Assembly: GCF_020536995.1 (NCBI RefSeq)
Contig: NC_068356.1
Span: forward strand, 29,349,835-29,413,834
Direction of reading: 5' to 3'
Source of the DNA: Dreissena polymorpha
Lineage: Eukaryota; Mollusca; Bivalvia; Myida; Dreissenidae
Length of the DNA stretch: 64,000 nucleotides
Of this stretch, positions 46,701 through 56,725 are shown piece by piece (positions within the stretch are counted from its first letter, which is position 1; each line of letters begins with the position of its first letter). The notes beneath the pieces are model-generated. The model saw only the letters and a program-made list of their open reading frames with translations, did no database searches and was not told where the DNA came from. A program made the position numbers and the translations under genes.

Positions 46701-48510
46701 TCTACATCACCACAATTGTGTATGTGGGAACGAAAATTTGGGTACGAAAAAAAAAGTGGAGAACATTTTGGGTACGAAAACATCATGCCAAAAAAAAGTT
46801 TGATACGAAAAAAAAATTGAGTACGAAAAGAAATTTGGTACGAAAAAAAAATTGGGTACGAAAAAAACATTTGGGTACGAAACAAAAATTTGGGTACGAA
46901 AAAAAATGGGTACGAAATAAAATGGTTGTGAAAAATTATGGGTACGAAAAAAAAATGGTGGTACGTGGAAGTAGTACCCGTTGGGAACTTGACTCATTCA
47001 GCGAAACTGGGAGGCGGGTTAAATTCTCGATTAAATCTAAAAATAACTACATTTGGGGTTTTACCAGCGTCATAGCGTTGACAGTGCCACCTGGCAATTT
47101 CGTGTCTGGTTCCTGTCCCGTTCCTCTCGATAAATTTGAAAGAGGACGGGAACCAAGCTGCATTTACCTTTATGAATGATAATCAGCGAGGTATGCCGAT
47201 TGAGAAAATTTAGCTAACTCAATCGGACTGGCTCTGTCTTTTACAAAGGTCGCCATTGTGAAGAATTTTTCATGGTATGATAACTTACATGAGCTGCTTC
47301 GCTGAAGCAGCATCGTCAAAAATCGTTTCCTTAAAATAAATGCCGAGGCGGGCGAACGTTTGTTTTGAAGTAAAAACGTAGTCTTGGTTAAAGTAAAATA
47401 CTGTACGCATGAAAATACGTAAAGGATTATTGGGTAGGATATATGTTGGCGGTAGGACAGCGATTAGCTTTTGATGGAATGTACCTGTATTGTGCATTAT
47501 ATAATATAACCACGACCTCGGTGCATTGGTACTACAAATGTACTGTTTTGCAAAGAGCGTTAAGGCAAGTTGCAAAACAAACACAAGGTATCCAAAAACG
47601 ACCATTCTATTAATATATACATAAACGGACTCGTGCTCTCAAGTCTTTGTAACCTCCAGATTTCTGCGCCAACAAGGCCGATGGCATTTACCAACACCCA
47701 GGTGACTGCATCGCATTTGTGAACTGCCACGCGGGAGTCAACCGCGTGATGTTCTGTGCGACCGGTCTTTTGTTCAATCCAGCAATCAACAACTGCGACT
47801 GGGCTTCAAACGTGGACTGCTCGGCCAAGACGGAACCCAGAGGTTAGTAAACCTCGATGTTTACCTTGCTTTTGGGAGGGTTAATATTTAAGTTTCGTTT
47901 CGATCAATTAATTTTGGGATGCACAAATGCTTGTTGTTCGCCGTTTGAGTATTTTAAAGTCTATACGGTCCTCCCGTGCTATGGGATGCATTATGTAAGG
48001 ACTCGGAGTTTGTCCCTTTACTCTTACCTTACTAGGCTCACGAAAGTTGGGACGAATTTCTTATGTTTGTTGCAATTAACAGCTACGTAGTTTTAACCTC
48101 AGCTTGTTGTGATGCTGTTCTCTATTGAGAGGTGGATTATCCGGATGTAATCCCGCTGTCCGTTAGGATGACCACCCTTCTAGCTCACGTTTACCGGGAG
48201 CGGATATTGAACTAGTACGTGAAGCTAATATTTTTAAAGCACGTGCGCTTACCATTGCGCTGACCGGACAGCCGCTTATTGCCCGTGCAAGGAATGAAAC
48301 TACTTCTGTGTTATATATTTGATTTTAGTAATGTCCTTCTGCCAAAACAAGCGCGAAGGTTTGTATGAAGACCCGCACAACTGTGCGAAGTACTACAAAT
48401 GCGCACATGGGCGGACCGAACTACACACATGTCCGACTGGAACGAAATGGAGCACCACTATTGGCTTATGTGACTGGACGGTCAATGTTAATTGCGGTTC
48501 CAGGCCATAA
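37794..48510 (+). CDS. secreted GH18 chitinase with three CBM14 chitin-binding domains
   Basis: Exons: 37794-37845, 40712-40880, 41277-41529, 43019-43143, 43317-43440, 44395-44580, 45034-45153, 45340-45607, 45970-46129, 46245-46423, 47660-47842, 48329-48510. Phases agree throughout; total 2001 nt, 666 aa. Signal peptide at residues 1-16 (MMWLLALAVLATAAYA). The GH18 barrel, about 20-390, has VCYYSNW, LLAIGGWNAG, the active site DGLDLDWE (D131, D134, D136; E138 the acid), INLMSYDLHGAWE, GLATYGRSF and GAMIWNMDLDDF, all intact. A Thr/Pro linker precedes the first six-Cys CBM14 (about 433-486). A second linker of TTQKPTTQAP repeats leads to CBM14 domains 2 (546-606) and 3 (607-666). Family role: extracellular endochitinase acting on chitin in digestion, shell matrix or defence. 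Exon 3's acceptor must be the AG at 41275-41276 to keep QLYTQFNNLKK in frame. Confidence 0.95.
37846..40711. other. chitinase intron 1
   Basis: 2.9 kb AT-rich intron. It contains hairpins ACAATGAC...GTCATTGT (near 39037-39060) and CAGGGACCT...AGGTCCCTG (39529-39566), and a 20-bp direct duplication TTGTGCAAGAAACTAAACTG at 40311-40350. Bases 39060-39340 have a GC-richer, CCC-containing stretch that may be an old element end. No exon found. Confidence 0.5.
41185..41253. repeat. M5 right-end fragment in chitinase intron 2
   Basis: GCGGCGTCTCATCTGGGTTT, ACGCTGTTTGCCAAGGCC and GCTAGGCATAAATGGTTTA are the right half and right terminus of M5. It ends 23 bases before the exon 3 splice acceptor. Confidence 0.75.
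41530..43018. other. chitinase intron 3
   Basis: 1.5 kb AT-rich intron without recognised repeats or exons. Confidence 0.55.
43441..44394. other. chitinase intron 5
   Basis: AT-rich intron with no repeat or exon recognised; donor GTATGAG, acceptor GTTTCAG. Confidence 0.55.
44677..44805 (+). repeat. tRNA-derived SINE in chitinase intron 6
   Basis: GGCTGTCCGGTAAGCGCAGT then GGTTGATACATGCGCTT is a tRNA-like A-box region. GCGCTTAATTCCCGCC sits where a B-box should be. The downstream body includes TTAGTGGTCTCCATACC. The same head occurs inverted near 48270. Confidence 0.6.
46629..47005. repeat. TTCGTACCCAA minisatellite, inverted copy
   Basis: On this strand the unit reads TTTGGGTACGAAAAAAAA, about 12-14 copies between 46735 and 46965. 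The flank CAGAACTGGTGTGACGATGC and CATCACCACAATTGTGTATG lies on its left. It is the inverted counterpart of 24905-25245, located in chitinase intron 10. Bases 47180-47280 to its right repeat the 21735-21815 segment, also inverted. Confidence 0.75.
48110..48280 (-). repeat. tRNA-derived SINE in chitinase intron 11
   Basis: On the minus strand the head reads GGCTGTCCGGTCAGCGCAAT then GGTAAGCGCACGTGCTT (A-box region), with AGTTCAATATCCGC as B-box. The body contains GGGTGGTCATCCTAACGG. It is related to the copy at 44677-44805. Confidence 0.6.
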
Positions 48511-49218
48511 GCGCTCGGTAAGCGGCGGAGCAAGTGTAGCCTGTAGCACCTCCTTTAACCGCGCCGGTTCATTCCACAAAGTCCTTCTTCCTGCTTACCT
48601 TATTGTTTTGCTTGATAGCATGCCTTTAGTTGCGATAGCATCAAACATCTCGCAACTGCCTGCCACCTGGCTCTAACATATAACCGCTTATTTCACTAAT
48701 TTTCTGCAACCTGTAAACTCCCCAATGTAACTTAGTATACATTCAACGGTTAGTTCTATTGTCCTGTAATCAAGCACCTACACTATTAAAACAGTGAGTA
48801 GATAAACAGGTCAATCAATTACTAGTTGTTATTAAAAAAGTCAACTTATACTCAATCTACTGTAAGGATTGAAGAAACATGTTATCACTGCATATACAAA
48901 TTGTATACAGACGTTCTTCATACATTATTTCTTCATAAGTGAGTCTGTAAAATATTCTGCATATATATGAATGAACGGGTCGTGTATATTTTTCAAATCA
49001 ATATGTATTTATGAAATTGATAAAATACATCACTCAATCAATCAATACATCAACGATATTATATATTAAAATATGTAAAACGTCTACCAAATGTGCATTA
49101 CCAAACCGAATTTGAATGATTTAACACTCATTATGTTACTTGCTTATATGATTTATTGACAAAACGCTGCATCTGTTGACTTTTACATTTATTATGATGA
49201 CATGGGTCTAAACATTTA
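48511..49218. other. chitinase 3' flank
   Basis: Probable 3' UTR and AT-rich spacer before the LINE. No additional exon found. Confidence 0.5.
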
Positions 49219-50885
49219 GCTTTAAATGAAATGAAGTGGTTTCGAGACTCACTCAATGATCAACAGAGTATCAAAGACACGGTAGTGCAAATGGAGAACT
49301 GGTTGAAAGATGTGGACAAATGTGGTCTGGCAGGAAAATTCAAGGCCTGGATTTACCAACATGGCATCCTACCACGCCTATTGTGGCCGCTGCTGGTGTA
49401 CAGTGTACCGTCATCAACAGTGGAAGCAATGGAGAGGACAATAAATTCATTCCTCAGGAGGTGGATGGGGGTGCCAAAGAGTTTCACCAGCCTCGGTTTG
49501 TACTGCACAGGCAGCAAGCTGCAGATACCTCTCAGATCACTGACGGAGGAATACAAGGTCACAAAGGCTCGGAAAGTCATTATGCTACGAGACAGTAGTG
49601 ATGAGAAGGTTAGAGAAGCAGGAGTGCAGGTCAACACCGGGAGAAAGTGGAGGGCTGACAAGGCAGTTGAAGAGGCTGAGGCTCGTCTTCGGCACAGCGA
49701 CATTGTCGGAAATGTCGCACACGGGCGACTAGGTTTCGGATGCGTCACCCGTTCGCAGTGGAGCAAAGCCAGTGCAATAGACCGACGCATCCAAGTGCAG
49801 GAAGAGGTTCTCCGAATGGAGGAAGAATCCAGGCTCACCAGAGCTGTTACCCTACGGAAACAGGGAAAATGGCTGAACTGGGAGGGAGTACCCCAGAGAA
49901 AGCTTACATTGAATGCGATCTGGACCATGGAAAGCGACAGACTTAGTTTCTTGCTCAAGTCTGTCTACGACGTGCTGCCAAGTCCAACAAACCTAGTGAC
50001 TTGGGGTCTTGCCGAAAAGCCAGATTGCAAGCTCTGTGGAAGACCAGCGAATCTGGAACATGTCCTGAGCTCATGCAGGACAGCCCTGTCTGATGGCAGA
50101 TACAGATGGCGTCACGACAGGGTTCTTGCTTCAATCCCCGATCATCTAGATCAAGCACGAAAAGCGCAGAAGACGACCAACAAAGGCCCCTCATTCATTT
50201 CCTTTGTCAGAGCCGGAGAAGAAGGGGCAAAGGCCTAACGCGCATGTGGAATTCTTGGAACGGCAACAGATTGGAGAATGGAAGCAGACTTGAAGAAACA
50301 GCTCAAGTTTTCCACAGGAGATCACCGTGACAAACCAGAGACCCGACATAGTACTGTGGTCAGCTGCATCAAAACAGGTTGTGATGGTGGAGCTCACAGT
50401 ACCATGGGAGGAGCGGATTGAAGAGAGCTTCGAACGGAAGCGCGAAAAGTACCAGGCCCTCACAGATACTTGCACAGAGAAAGGCTGGAAGGCATGGTGT
50501 TTTCGAGTGAAGGTGGGCTGCAGAGGTTTCCCAGCGCAATCACTGTGGCGCACTTTCAGCAGACTGGGGGTTACAGGACAGGTCCGAAAACGGGCCATAT
50601 CGGTTGTTGCACGTGAAACGGAGTCGGCTTCCTTGTGGCTATGGCGGAAGAGAGAGGAGAAGTGGATAGGGGGACACAGGGCAGTCGACTAGAGACTGGC
50701 CACCGAGACCTGGCAGATGAGGAAGTGAAGCGGAGGCTTACTATCTCCTGGCCGGAAATTGATCACTTCCGGTCGGCACACCATTTGAGGACGTAGTGGG
50801 ACAGTGCCGAAACGTCCGATGAATATGGACCCACCTGATGAAGGAAATAGAAGCAGCATCACGGCTGTATCTGACAACTTAGTTA
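49219..50885 (+). pseudogene. 5'-truncated LINE (non-LTR) with CCHC and REL-endonuclease remnants
   Basis: Frame 49231-50238 encodes the post-RT thumb-like part (FKAWIYQHGILPRLLWPLLV), a basic spacer, and a zinc knuckle CKLCGRPANLEHVLSSC (C-x2-C-x7-H-x4-C). A second frame (50327-50692) encodes RPDIVLWS...VVMVELTVPWEE, then RKREKYQAL and VGCRGF. That pattern fits the PD-(D/E)xK restriction-like endonuclease of R2/NeSL-type LINEs. The RT itself is absent. The two frames are joined by a middle stretch in a third frame (GILGTATDWRMEADLKKQ), so there are at least two frameshifts, the second in a TTTT run near 50310. A 3' UTR-like tail runs to about 50885. It lies between chitinase exon 12 and the extra CBM14 exon. 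Confidence 0.75.
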
Positions 50886-52189
50886 TAAATAATCATTCTT
50901 CTTAATATCTTCCTTATATTCTAATCATAATTTTCCTCATCCCCATCATGATCTGTCGCAAAACAGCACCATCATCAACAACAGCAACAACTACGAAAAC
51001 TTTACCCATCACCATTATTGTTTAAATTAACAACACCTCTATCACCTCAACTGTCTCCATACTCATCTTTACCGCCATCGTATTATAATGTTAACACCAT
51101 TATCCGCATATAATGCACTAAATATAAATCATCATTATAAAATTATTAATCTCATGGTTCAAAGCATTTATTTAGTTACTAGACACAAGTTCTCCAGATA
51201 TTTCATTAATCATAGCGCATGGATATTGATCGATGGTTACAATATTGATTATCTTTCGAGAAGACAAATGCTGCTGACTGTATTGATGTTAATTTATATA
51301 ATTCTGATGTTAACTATGAACATGATGAGGATTATGTTTTTGTTGACGTTATCATAAAACGATGATGAATTTGATGATGATAATGATGAGTATTATTCTT
51401 CTGATTATGATTATGAACAGTATGTTGATCTATGCCAACGACGATGATGACAATGAAGACCACCATGATAATTATATCAGAACTGCCAAACAAGGATGTT
51501 CTAGACATTACCAAAGCTCTATATTTACTACTATAACGCAATGTGGTGATGACCAAAACGCGAAGGCACTGTGGTTTTGAAAACCGATGTTGGTTTTAAG
51601 TACGATATTACAGTGCTATATGTTTACACATAAATAACTTTAATGCTTTCAGCGCTTTGATATTGTTTTGTGTCATGCGCATGCTTGCAATTCCACTAAC
51701 TGGTATTTTTCTTTTCTTTTGTAGATGTGTCTTATGACATTTTCAAATAAATTGTCGTAGGTTCAAACAAGAATTATGTATCATGTTTAAAATGTAACAT
51801 ATCAGGGTTAATCAAAACGAGCGCTTTTTCTATGCATAGTTGCCAATCGAAAACAGTAAAAAATAACGCCTTTGTTTCGCTTTGCATTTATAATTTTACG
51901 CTTGTTATTAACAATAGCATGTCCGCATTTACTTTTGATCCAAAAGGTCTCGGCTTTTTAAATCTATGGGGAGTAATTTTAGTCTTGTTTTTATTATTGC
52001 TGTTATCTTAATTCAAACTTTTCCAAAATGTAGTTGTTATATGAGTAAATACTTTTTATGAAATATTTCCAAATCCTATAATCTGTGAACATGTCCCTTT
52101 ATAGAATTTATACAAGTTGTGGAAGGTTGTTTTGCTTATCGTTTTTTGACGATCGATTGTTTCCGTAGATAGTCTGGAGTTAGTATTAT
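50886..52189. other. intergenic, degenerate trinucleotide stretches
   Basis: Imperfect ATC/CAT-rich sequence (50930-51080) and GAT/ATG-rich sequence (51300-51460) surround AT-rich DNA. No gene supported. Confidence 0.5.
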
Positions 52190-52840
52190 TCAGGCAAAAT
52201 GGTATGATGGTTACCTGAGAGGAAAGTTAGACGTCTATCGATTTTGGGGTCAATAGGTCAAAGATCAAGGTCAAAGAGGTTTGTTTAAGAAAATAGTTTT
52301 CAGCACGAGAATGCGTTGACCAGTGATGATGCACATTGAAAGAGCGTCTACTGATATTTAGGTCACTTGGGCAAATACCATATGGGCGTGTAACATGAAA
52401 TTCGTTTTGGAACTGTATCTTAATAGCGCTTTGATCTTCGATAATGTAGATTGGCACAGTAATTACTTGGCTGAAAAAAACTACTGTATGCATTTTGGAT
52501 TTTGAGGTCAGGAGGTCAAAGGTCAATGGCACGAGGGCTTCTAATGGTTTCTGTTCAATATCAAGAATACACTTTTACCTATGATACTCTACATTTGTAT
52601 ATTGGTTTCTTCTGCTGGAAGACAGATCTTTTTTTGGTTTTGATGTTAACAGATCAAAGGCCAAGGTCACCTGGACTTGTAACATGACAATGGTTTCCAT
52701 TAAATATCTACAAAATGCTAAGGCTCGTATAAACTTATATGATGACTAGTCGTTTTGAAGGATGATTCTTAATGATTTTCTTATTAAGATATCAAATGTC
52801 AAGGTAACCGGCCCGACTTTGCTGCAAGTCGGGTTGTGGA
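52190..52840. repeat. R7 tandem array, about 150-bp degenerate units
   Basis: Recurring GGTCAAAGATCAAGGTCAA, TTTTGAGGTCAGGAGGTCAA and TCAAAGGCCAAGGTCACCTG blocks, each followed by TTGTAACATGA or similar. The array ends at a strong hairpin, CCCGACTT-TGCTGC-AAGTCGGG (about 52813-52834), then TTGT. Organisation parallels R1/R3-R5, but the CTTG end is not evident. Confidence 0.6.
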
Positions 52841-53230
52841 AGGGGGTTGGGGGAGGCAATACATATTTTGCATCATTCAGTTCAGTTCGACTGCCGCATC
52901 TTTATTAAATTGTACATACAGCTTTTTGCGAAGGATGATAGCATTACATGTACACTGCATTGTTTGAAAGATTTTGTTCTATTAAGTCTACAAACCGTAT
53001 TTATTCTAGAACTGTTTTTGTAGCAAAAAATGTACGTACACGCCATCGTCTGAAAGGTTTTAGTTCGTTCAGTAATAAAATCACTAGCATGTGATTTGAA
53101 TTAACGAATAATCTTCCGCTATCATTTCCTCAAAATGTGTGTAACGGACTGATACATTTTATCAATTGAACTTTCATGAACACGCTTACCATGTTAACAC
53201 TGCAGCATCAAGGCTTTGAACGACTTTCAG

Positions 53231-53439
53231 ATGACGACAACCCGGACAACATCTGTGCTGGAGCTGCGGACGGCTTTTACCCATCACAATCTAGTTGTCA
53301 CGACTACTACCAGTGCCATGGCAACGCGCTCTTCACCAACAGCTGTGGAAACTTTCTTTATTTTAATTCAATATATAAAGTTTGCGATTGGCCGTCAAAT
53401 GTTAGATGCACTGTTAATATGATGAAAATGAGCCATTAA
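53231..53439 (+). CDS. extra CBM14 chitin-binding exon (alternative chitinase 3' exon or separate gene end)
   Basis: After acceptor GACTTTCAG (53222-53230) the exon reads, from a split Asp codon, DDDNPDNICAGAADGFYP, then SCHDYYQCHGNALF, SCGNFLYFNS, VCDWPSNVRC and a stop at 53437-53439. The six-Cys CBM14 pattern and the ending DWPSNVRC match domains 1-3 of the chitinase. The phase-1 start is the one used by chitinase exons 9, 11 and 12, so exon 11 (donor at 47843) or exon 10 (donor at 46424) could splice to it in frame, replacing exon 12. An upstream in-frame acceptor (CTGCAG, 53205) is phase 0 and would not join. It could also end an unseen separate gene. No upstream partner exon exists between 48510 and 53230. 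Confidence 0.7.
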
Positions 53440-53615
53440 ACTTAATTTTATGCTAGTAAAAAAATAATAATAACTTGTAAATCCACTGGCAAACACTTGA
53501 ATGCGTTCTGTTGAAAGTATGCTTATAAAATTAATATTACATATTTAACCTGTATATCTGTGTGTACATGTGCGTATTACGAAACAATGTAGCTCTTGCT
53601 TTTACTGTTGTTTTT

Positions 53616-54793
53616 AGGGATGCAACGTGTAGCGATTTTCTCTCGGTTTGGGTATGGTCGGGTATTTTCGGGTCGGATAGTTAAATATATAAGTATATTA
53701 CAACTTTCACTTCCATTTCAAGATTATTAATAAATCTACAACACACACGTTCAGAGTGATTGTACCTCTTATATCTATTTAAAAGATCTTAGCTTTGTTA
53801 TTCGACTTTATATGTTGTGAGTTTTATATAAGATTGTTAATTTCGTACCAAATAGTTGTTTCTCATGCAAAAGTTTTAAAGCTGTTCAGTTATATGTGTC
53901 AACCTTTGGCATAAAACGATTAACCCATTTATGCCTAGTGGAATCTCCCATCCTTCTAAATTGGATAAATTTATTTCCCGAATAAGGGATGTCTAGTATA
54001 TTTATTTCTATATTTAGAATATTTCTTACAGAAATTCCTTTAAGCAAACAGCTTCTACGCTGTTTGTAATGGCCTATATTTTCTAGACGCTATGGGTTAA
54101 AAAATAAGTGTAAAAAGTAATTAAAACATTATATTGACAATACCAAAAAAGGAAAGAAAACAACACAACTGATTTCAAGTTTCCATAAAACATACAGTAT
54201 CAAAGTAAAACTGAAACAAGCTGAGATAATTATTCGTTCTGCCAATTATGACTTTGTACTCATGTCTTAATTAAACTGTTTAGGAGAAGCAATCAAAAAA
54301 ATGTCTCAAGCGCATAATAGTGCTTGAACATCACTTAGTTTTCATAAAGATTAGAACGGTTCGTCCGTCCCCATTTCGTTTGTTTTGACAGGAATTTATC
54401 TATTTATTCATGCGTAAAAACGGCAATTTAAACATTTAAAATTAATAATGGAAATTAATAACAAAATCTATTTTTTAAACCTGTTTGTAGGCCTTTGATA
54501 AAACATATTTTGATTTTTACGTAACCATGTTTACATTACTGATTTTAAAACACTATTGGCGTGTATTTACGGCAACCCGTTATTGACAGAACAAATAATT
54601 CAATTTTATTCATTGTACGTGAGCGTAAAATTTATAAGAATAAACATTATGCTGCAGTAAATATTGAAAATAAGCATCATTTTTACATACTTGACCCTAT
54701 TCGAATTTTACGAGTGGAAACCGAAATCAACCATTTCATTGTAACCGTACTTCAAAATGTTTGGTAAGATTTTCGGCTACACGTTGCATCCCT
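53616..54793. mobile_element. hAT-like non-autonomous DNA transposon with nested M5
   Basis: Ends AGGGATGCAACGTGTAGC and GCTACACGTTGCATCCCT are exact 18-bp inverted repeats. The (T/C)AGGGATGCAA terminus is typical of animal hAT elements. Length 1178 bp. No transposase frame is recognisable, so it is either non-autonomous or internally decayed. A clear 8-bp target duplication was not resolved. An M5 copy interrupts it at 53920-54100. Confidence 0.7.
53920..54100. repeat. M5 MITE with deleted hairpin
   Basis: TIR-like ends TTAACCCATTTATGCCTAG and CTAGACGCTATGGGTTAA. The body (TCTCCCATCCTTCTAAATTG, AGAATATTTCTTACAGAAAT) matches 21508-21733, but most of the internal hairpin is missing (GCAAACAGCTTCTACGCTGT). 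Confidence 0.8.
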
Positions 54794-56251
54794 ACTTATT
54801 TTATGTTACACACGCAGCAAGAAAATGTATTATTCCAGTCCATATCCGGGTTGTAATAAAATAATTAAAAAACATGCTTACTTGTTGTTCTCAATCAATT
54901 TTAAGCAATCAAACCTTTTGATAATTTTACATCCTTAGAAGAGAAAAAACTGACTTATTGTATTTCTTGTTTACATGAAGGACGAGAAAAAATGACACTT
55001 TCATTTAATGGTATTCCAAGTCAGGAACTGAAGTCGGTCTTGATAAAGTATTGACCAAATTGATAAATCGTGCACGTTCTAACATATAATTTGTAGTTTG
55101 TAATTTTATTTTGCAATTATCGAAGTCGAAGACTCACATAAGACGAGAAATGTTGATTCTGTTAAAAATATGAGCCAATAGTATTTATTGATCTTCTAGT
55201 TCATCATGACTTATCAACAATCAATAACTTGTACCAAGACTCACCCCATATAGAAAACATGTGAATAATCTTGGATATAGGAAGCTCCCAGCAACAAGTT
55301 CTCAAGTGCTGAATCACCTAAAAGAAACTGAACAAAATATTGCTTTACAAAACCGTTTCCATGCTAAGCGAGCATGCGCGGCTTACGTATAAAAAGCTTT
55401 GGTTGCATTTTTAAATTAACAACATTGACCGATTTCAGGAGCATCCAACAAAGTTGTTAAAAGCAGTCGTGTTTTAGGCCGCAATTATTATTGAAATGGA
55501 TAGAAATATTACCGACTGTGGTATCATTAACTACTACCCATTCGGACTCTACATCATGGACTGCTCTAATGACCTTAATGTCCCTTGTAAAACTTGATCG
55601 TCTTGAAATGCATGTATGTTCGATCGAATTTGCTATGATGATATCGATCAGACTACAAACTTTTTGGAAACAAACTCCTTAGGTATTGATGAAATACATT
55701 ATATACACTGTATACATGATGGATGGGGATTTGGGGTCAGAGGGGTGAAAGAGGTGGCGTCCGGGTTCATGCCTCATGACAAAAATTGGGCTTAGAAAAC
55801 TAAGTTAATACTTGTTTTGCGGTTTCTGAGCTCCGTTTGCCTAATTCACGCTGGTAATGCGGATACTTCGATAATCTTTGGCACTTCGATAACAGGAAGC
55901 TTAGTTCCTCAGTATTTTTTAAAAGTTATTTCCTAAACATAAGTGTTTTTAGACAAGGCACATGGTCGAGTGGATGAATGTTGTATCCTTTTCTATTGGT
56001 AGATTTTTCCCAAAAATTAGGAAATTGGATCGAAAAACATCTTGAAATGGATGAACAGTAAACATTTCAACACAATAAAACTTCTTAGAAATATTGCTCG
56101 AACTTGTTTGATATTCCAGGATGAAGAGTAATCATTGTGCTTCAAATTTTTAAATAGTATTCAATAAAATATAATCGAAGATAGAGTATTGTTTAATATG
56201 TGGTATTCGTGAAGTTGCAGACACTTAGATTCCCGAGAAAGGACACTTCGG
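54794..56251. other. intergenic
   Basis: AT-rich sequence without a supported gene. A short frame near 55500-55610 carries a faint CBM14-like Cys pattern (see findings). Confidence 0.45.
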
Positions 56252-56725
56252 TTAAAGCGGGTATATGCGATCTTGTCATATATTTATTAATTAATATAAA
56301 ATGTGTAAAAAAAAACTTATTAATTATACATATATTTCAATATAAACTAAAATAAAAATTAAGAAGAACATGTGTCGAAAAATGCTAAATAAGCCAGATA
56401 TTTAATTCTGAAATCGAAAAGGGCTGCACAGCCAAATTCGCCAGCATGTATATCTTGCATGTTCGATGTGAATCTAAATTTAGTTTAACGGTTCATTTGA
56501 AATTCCTGCAGTGATATCGATTCATACGACACACGAACACTTACTAAAAAGACGAACGCATAGTTTATTGTAGGAAAATATGTACGAATTATCTTCGTCA
56601 CAATCGGCTCCGGGCGCTAATTTGTCTTTGCTGCATTTTATGAAATTCGTCTTACATATATCATTTTTCTTACATATTGTGTGTTATTATAACATATGTG
56701 TATCAATATATTACAATTCAACCAA
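56252..56725 (-). repeat. M3 MITE, inverted and right-truncated
   Basis: Starts TTAAAGCGGGTATATGCGAT, then runs through AAGAACATGTGTCGAAAAAT and CACAATCGGCTCCGGGCGCT. This is the reverse complement of the 27175 copy. It fades near 56725 before the other TIR. Confidence 0.8.

Noticed and set aside
49353-49958. 201-codon minus-strand frame
   Set aside because: Antisense shadow of the LINE frame. The plus strand holds the zinc knuckle and endonuclease motifs.
53206-53230. Acceptor CTGCAG at 53205 as the start of the extra CBM14 exon
   Set aside because: It gives phase 0, whereas the neighbouring chitinase donors are phase 1; joining them would hit a stop within a few codons. The 53230 acceptor fits.
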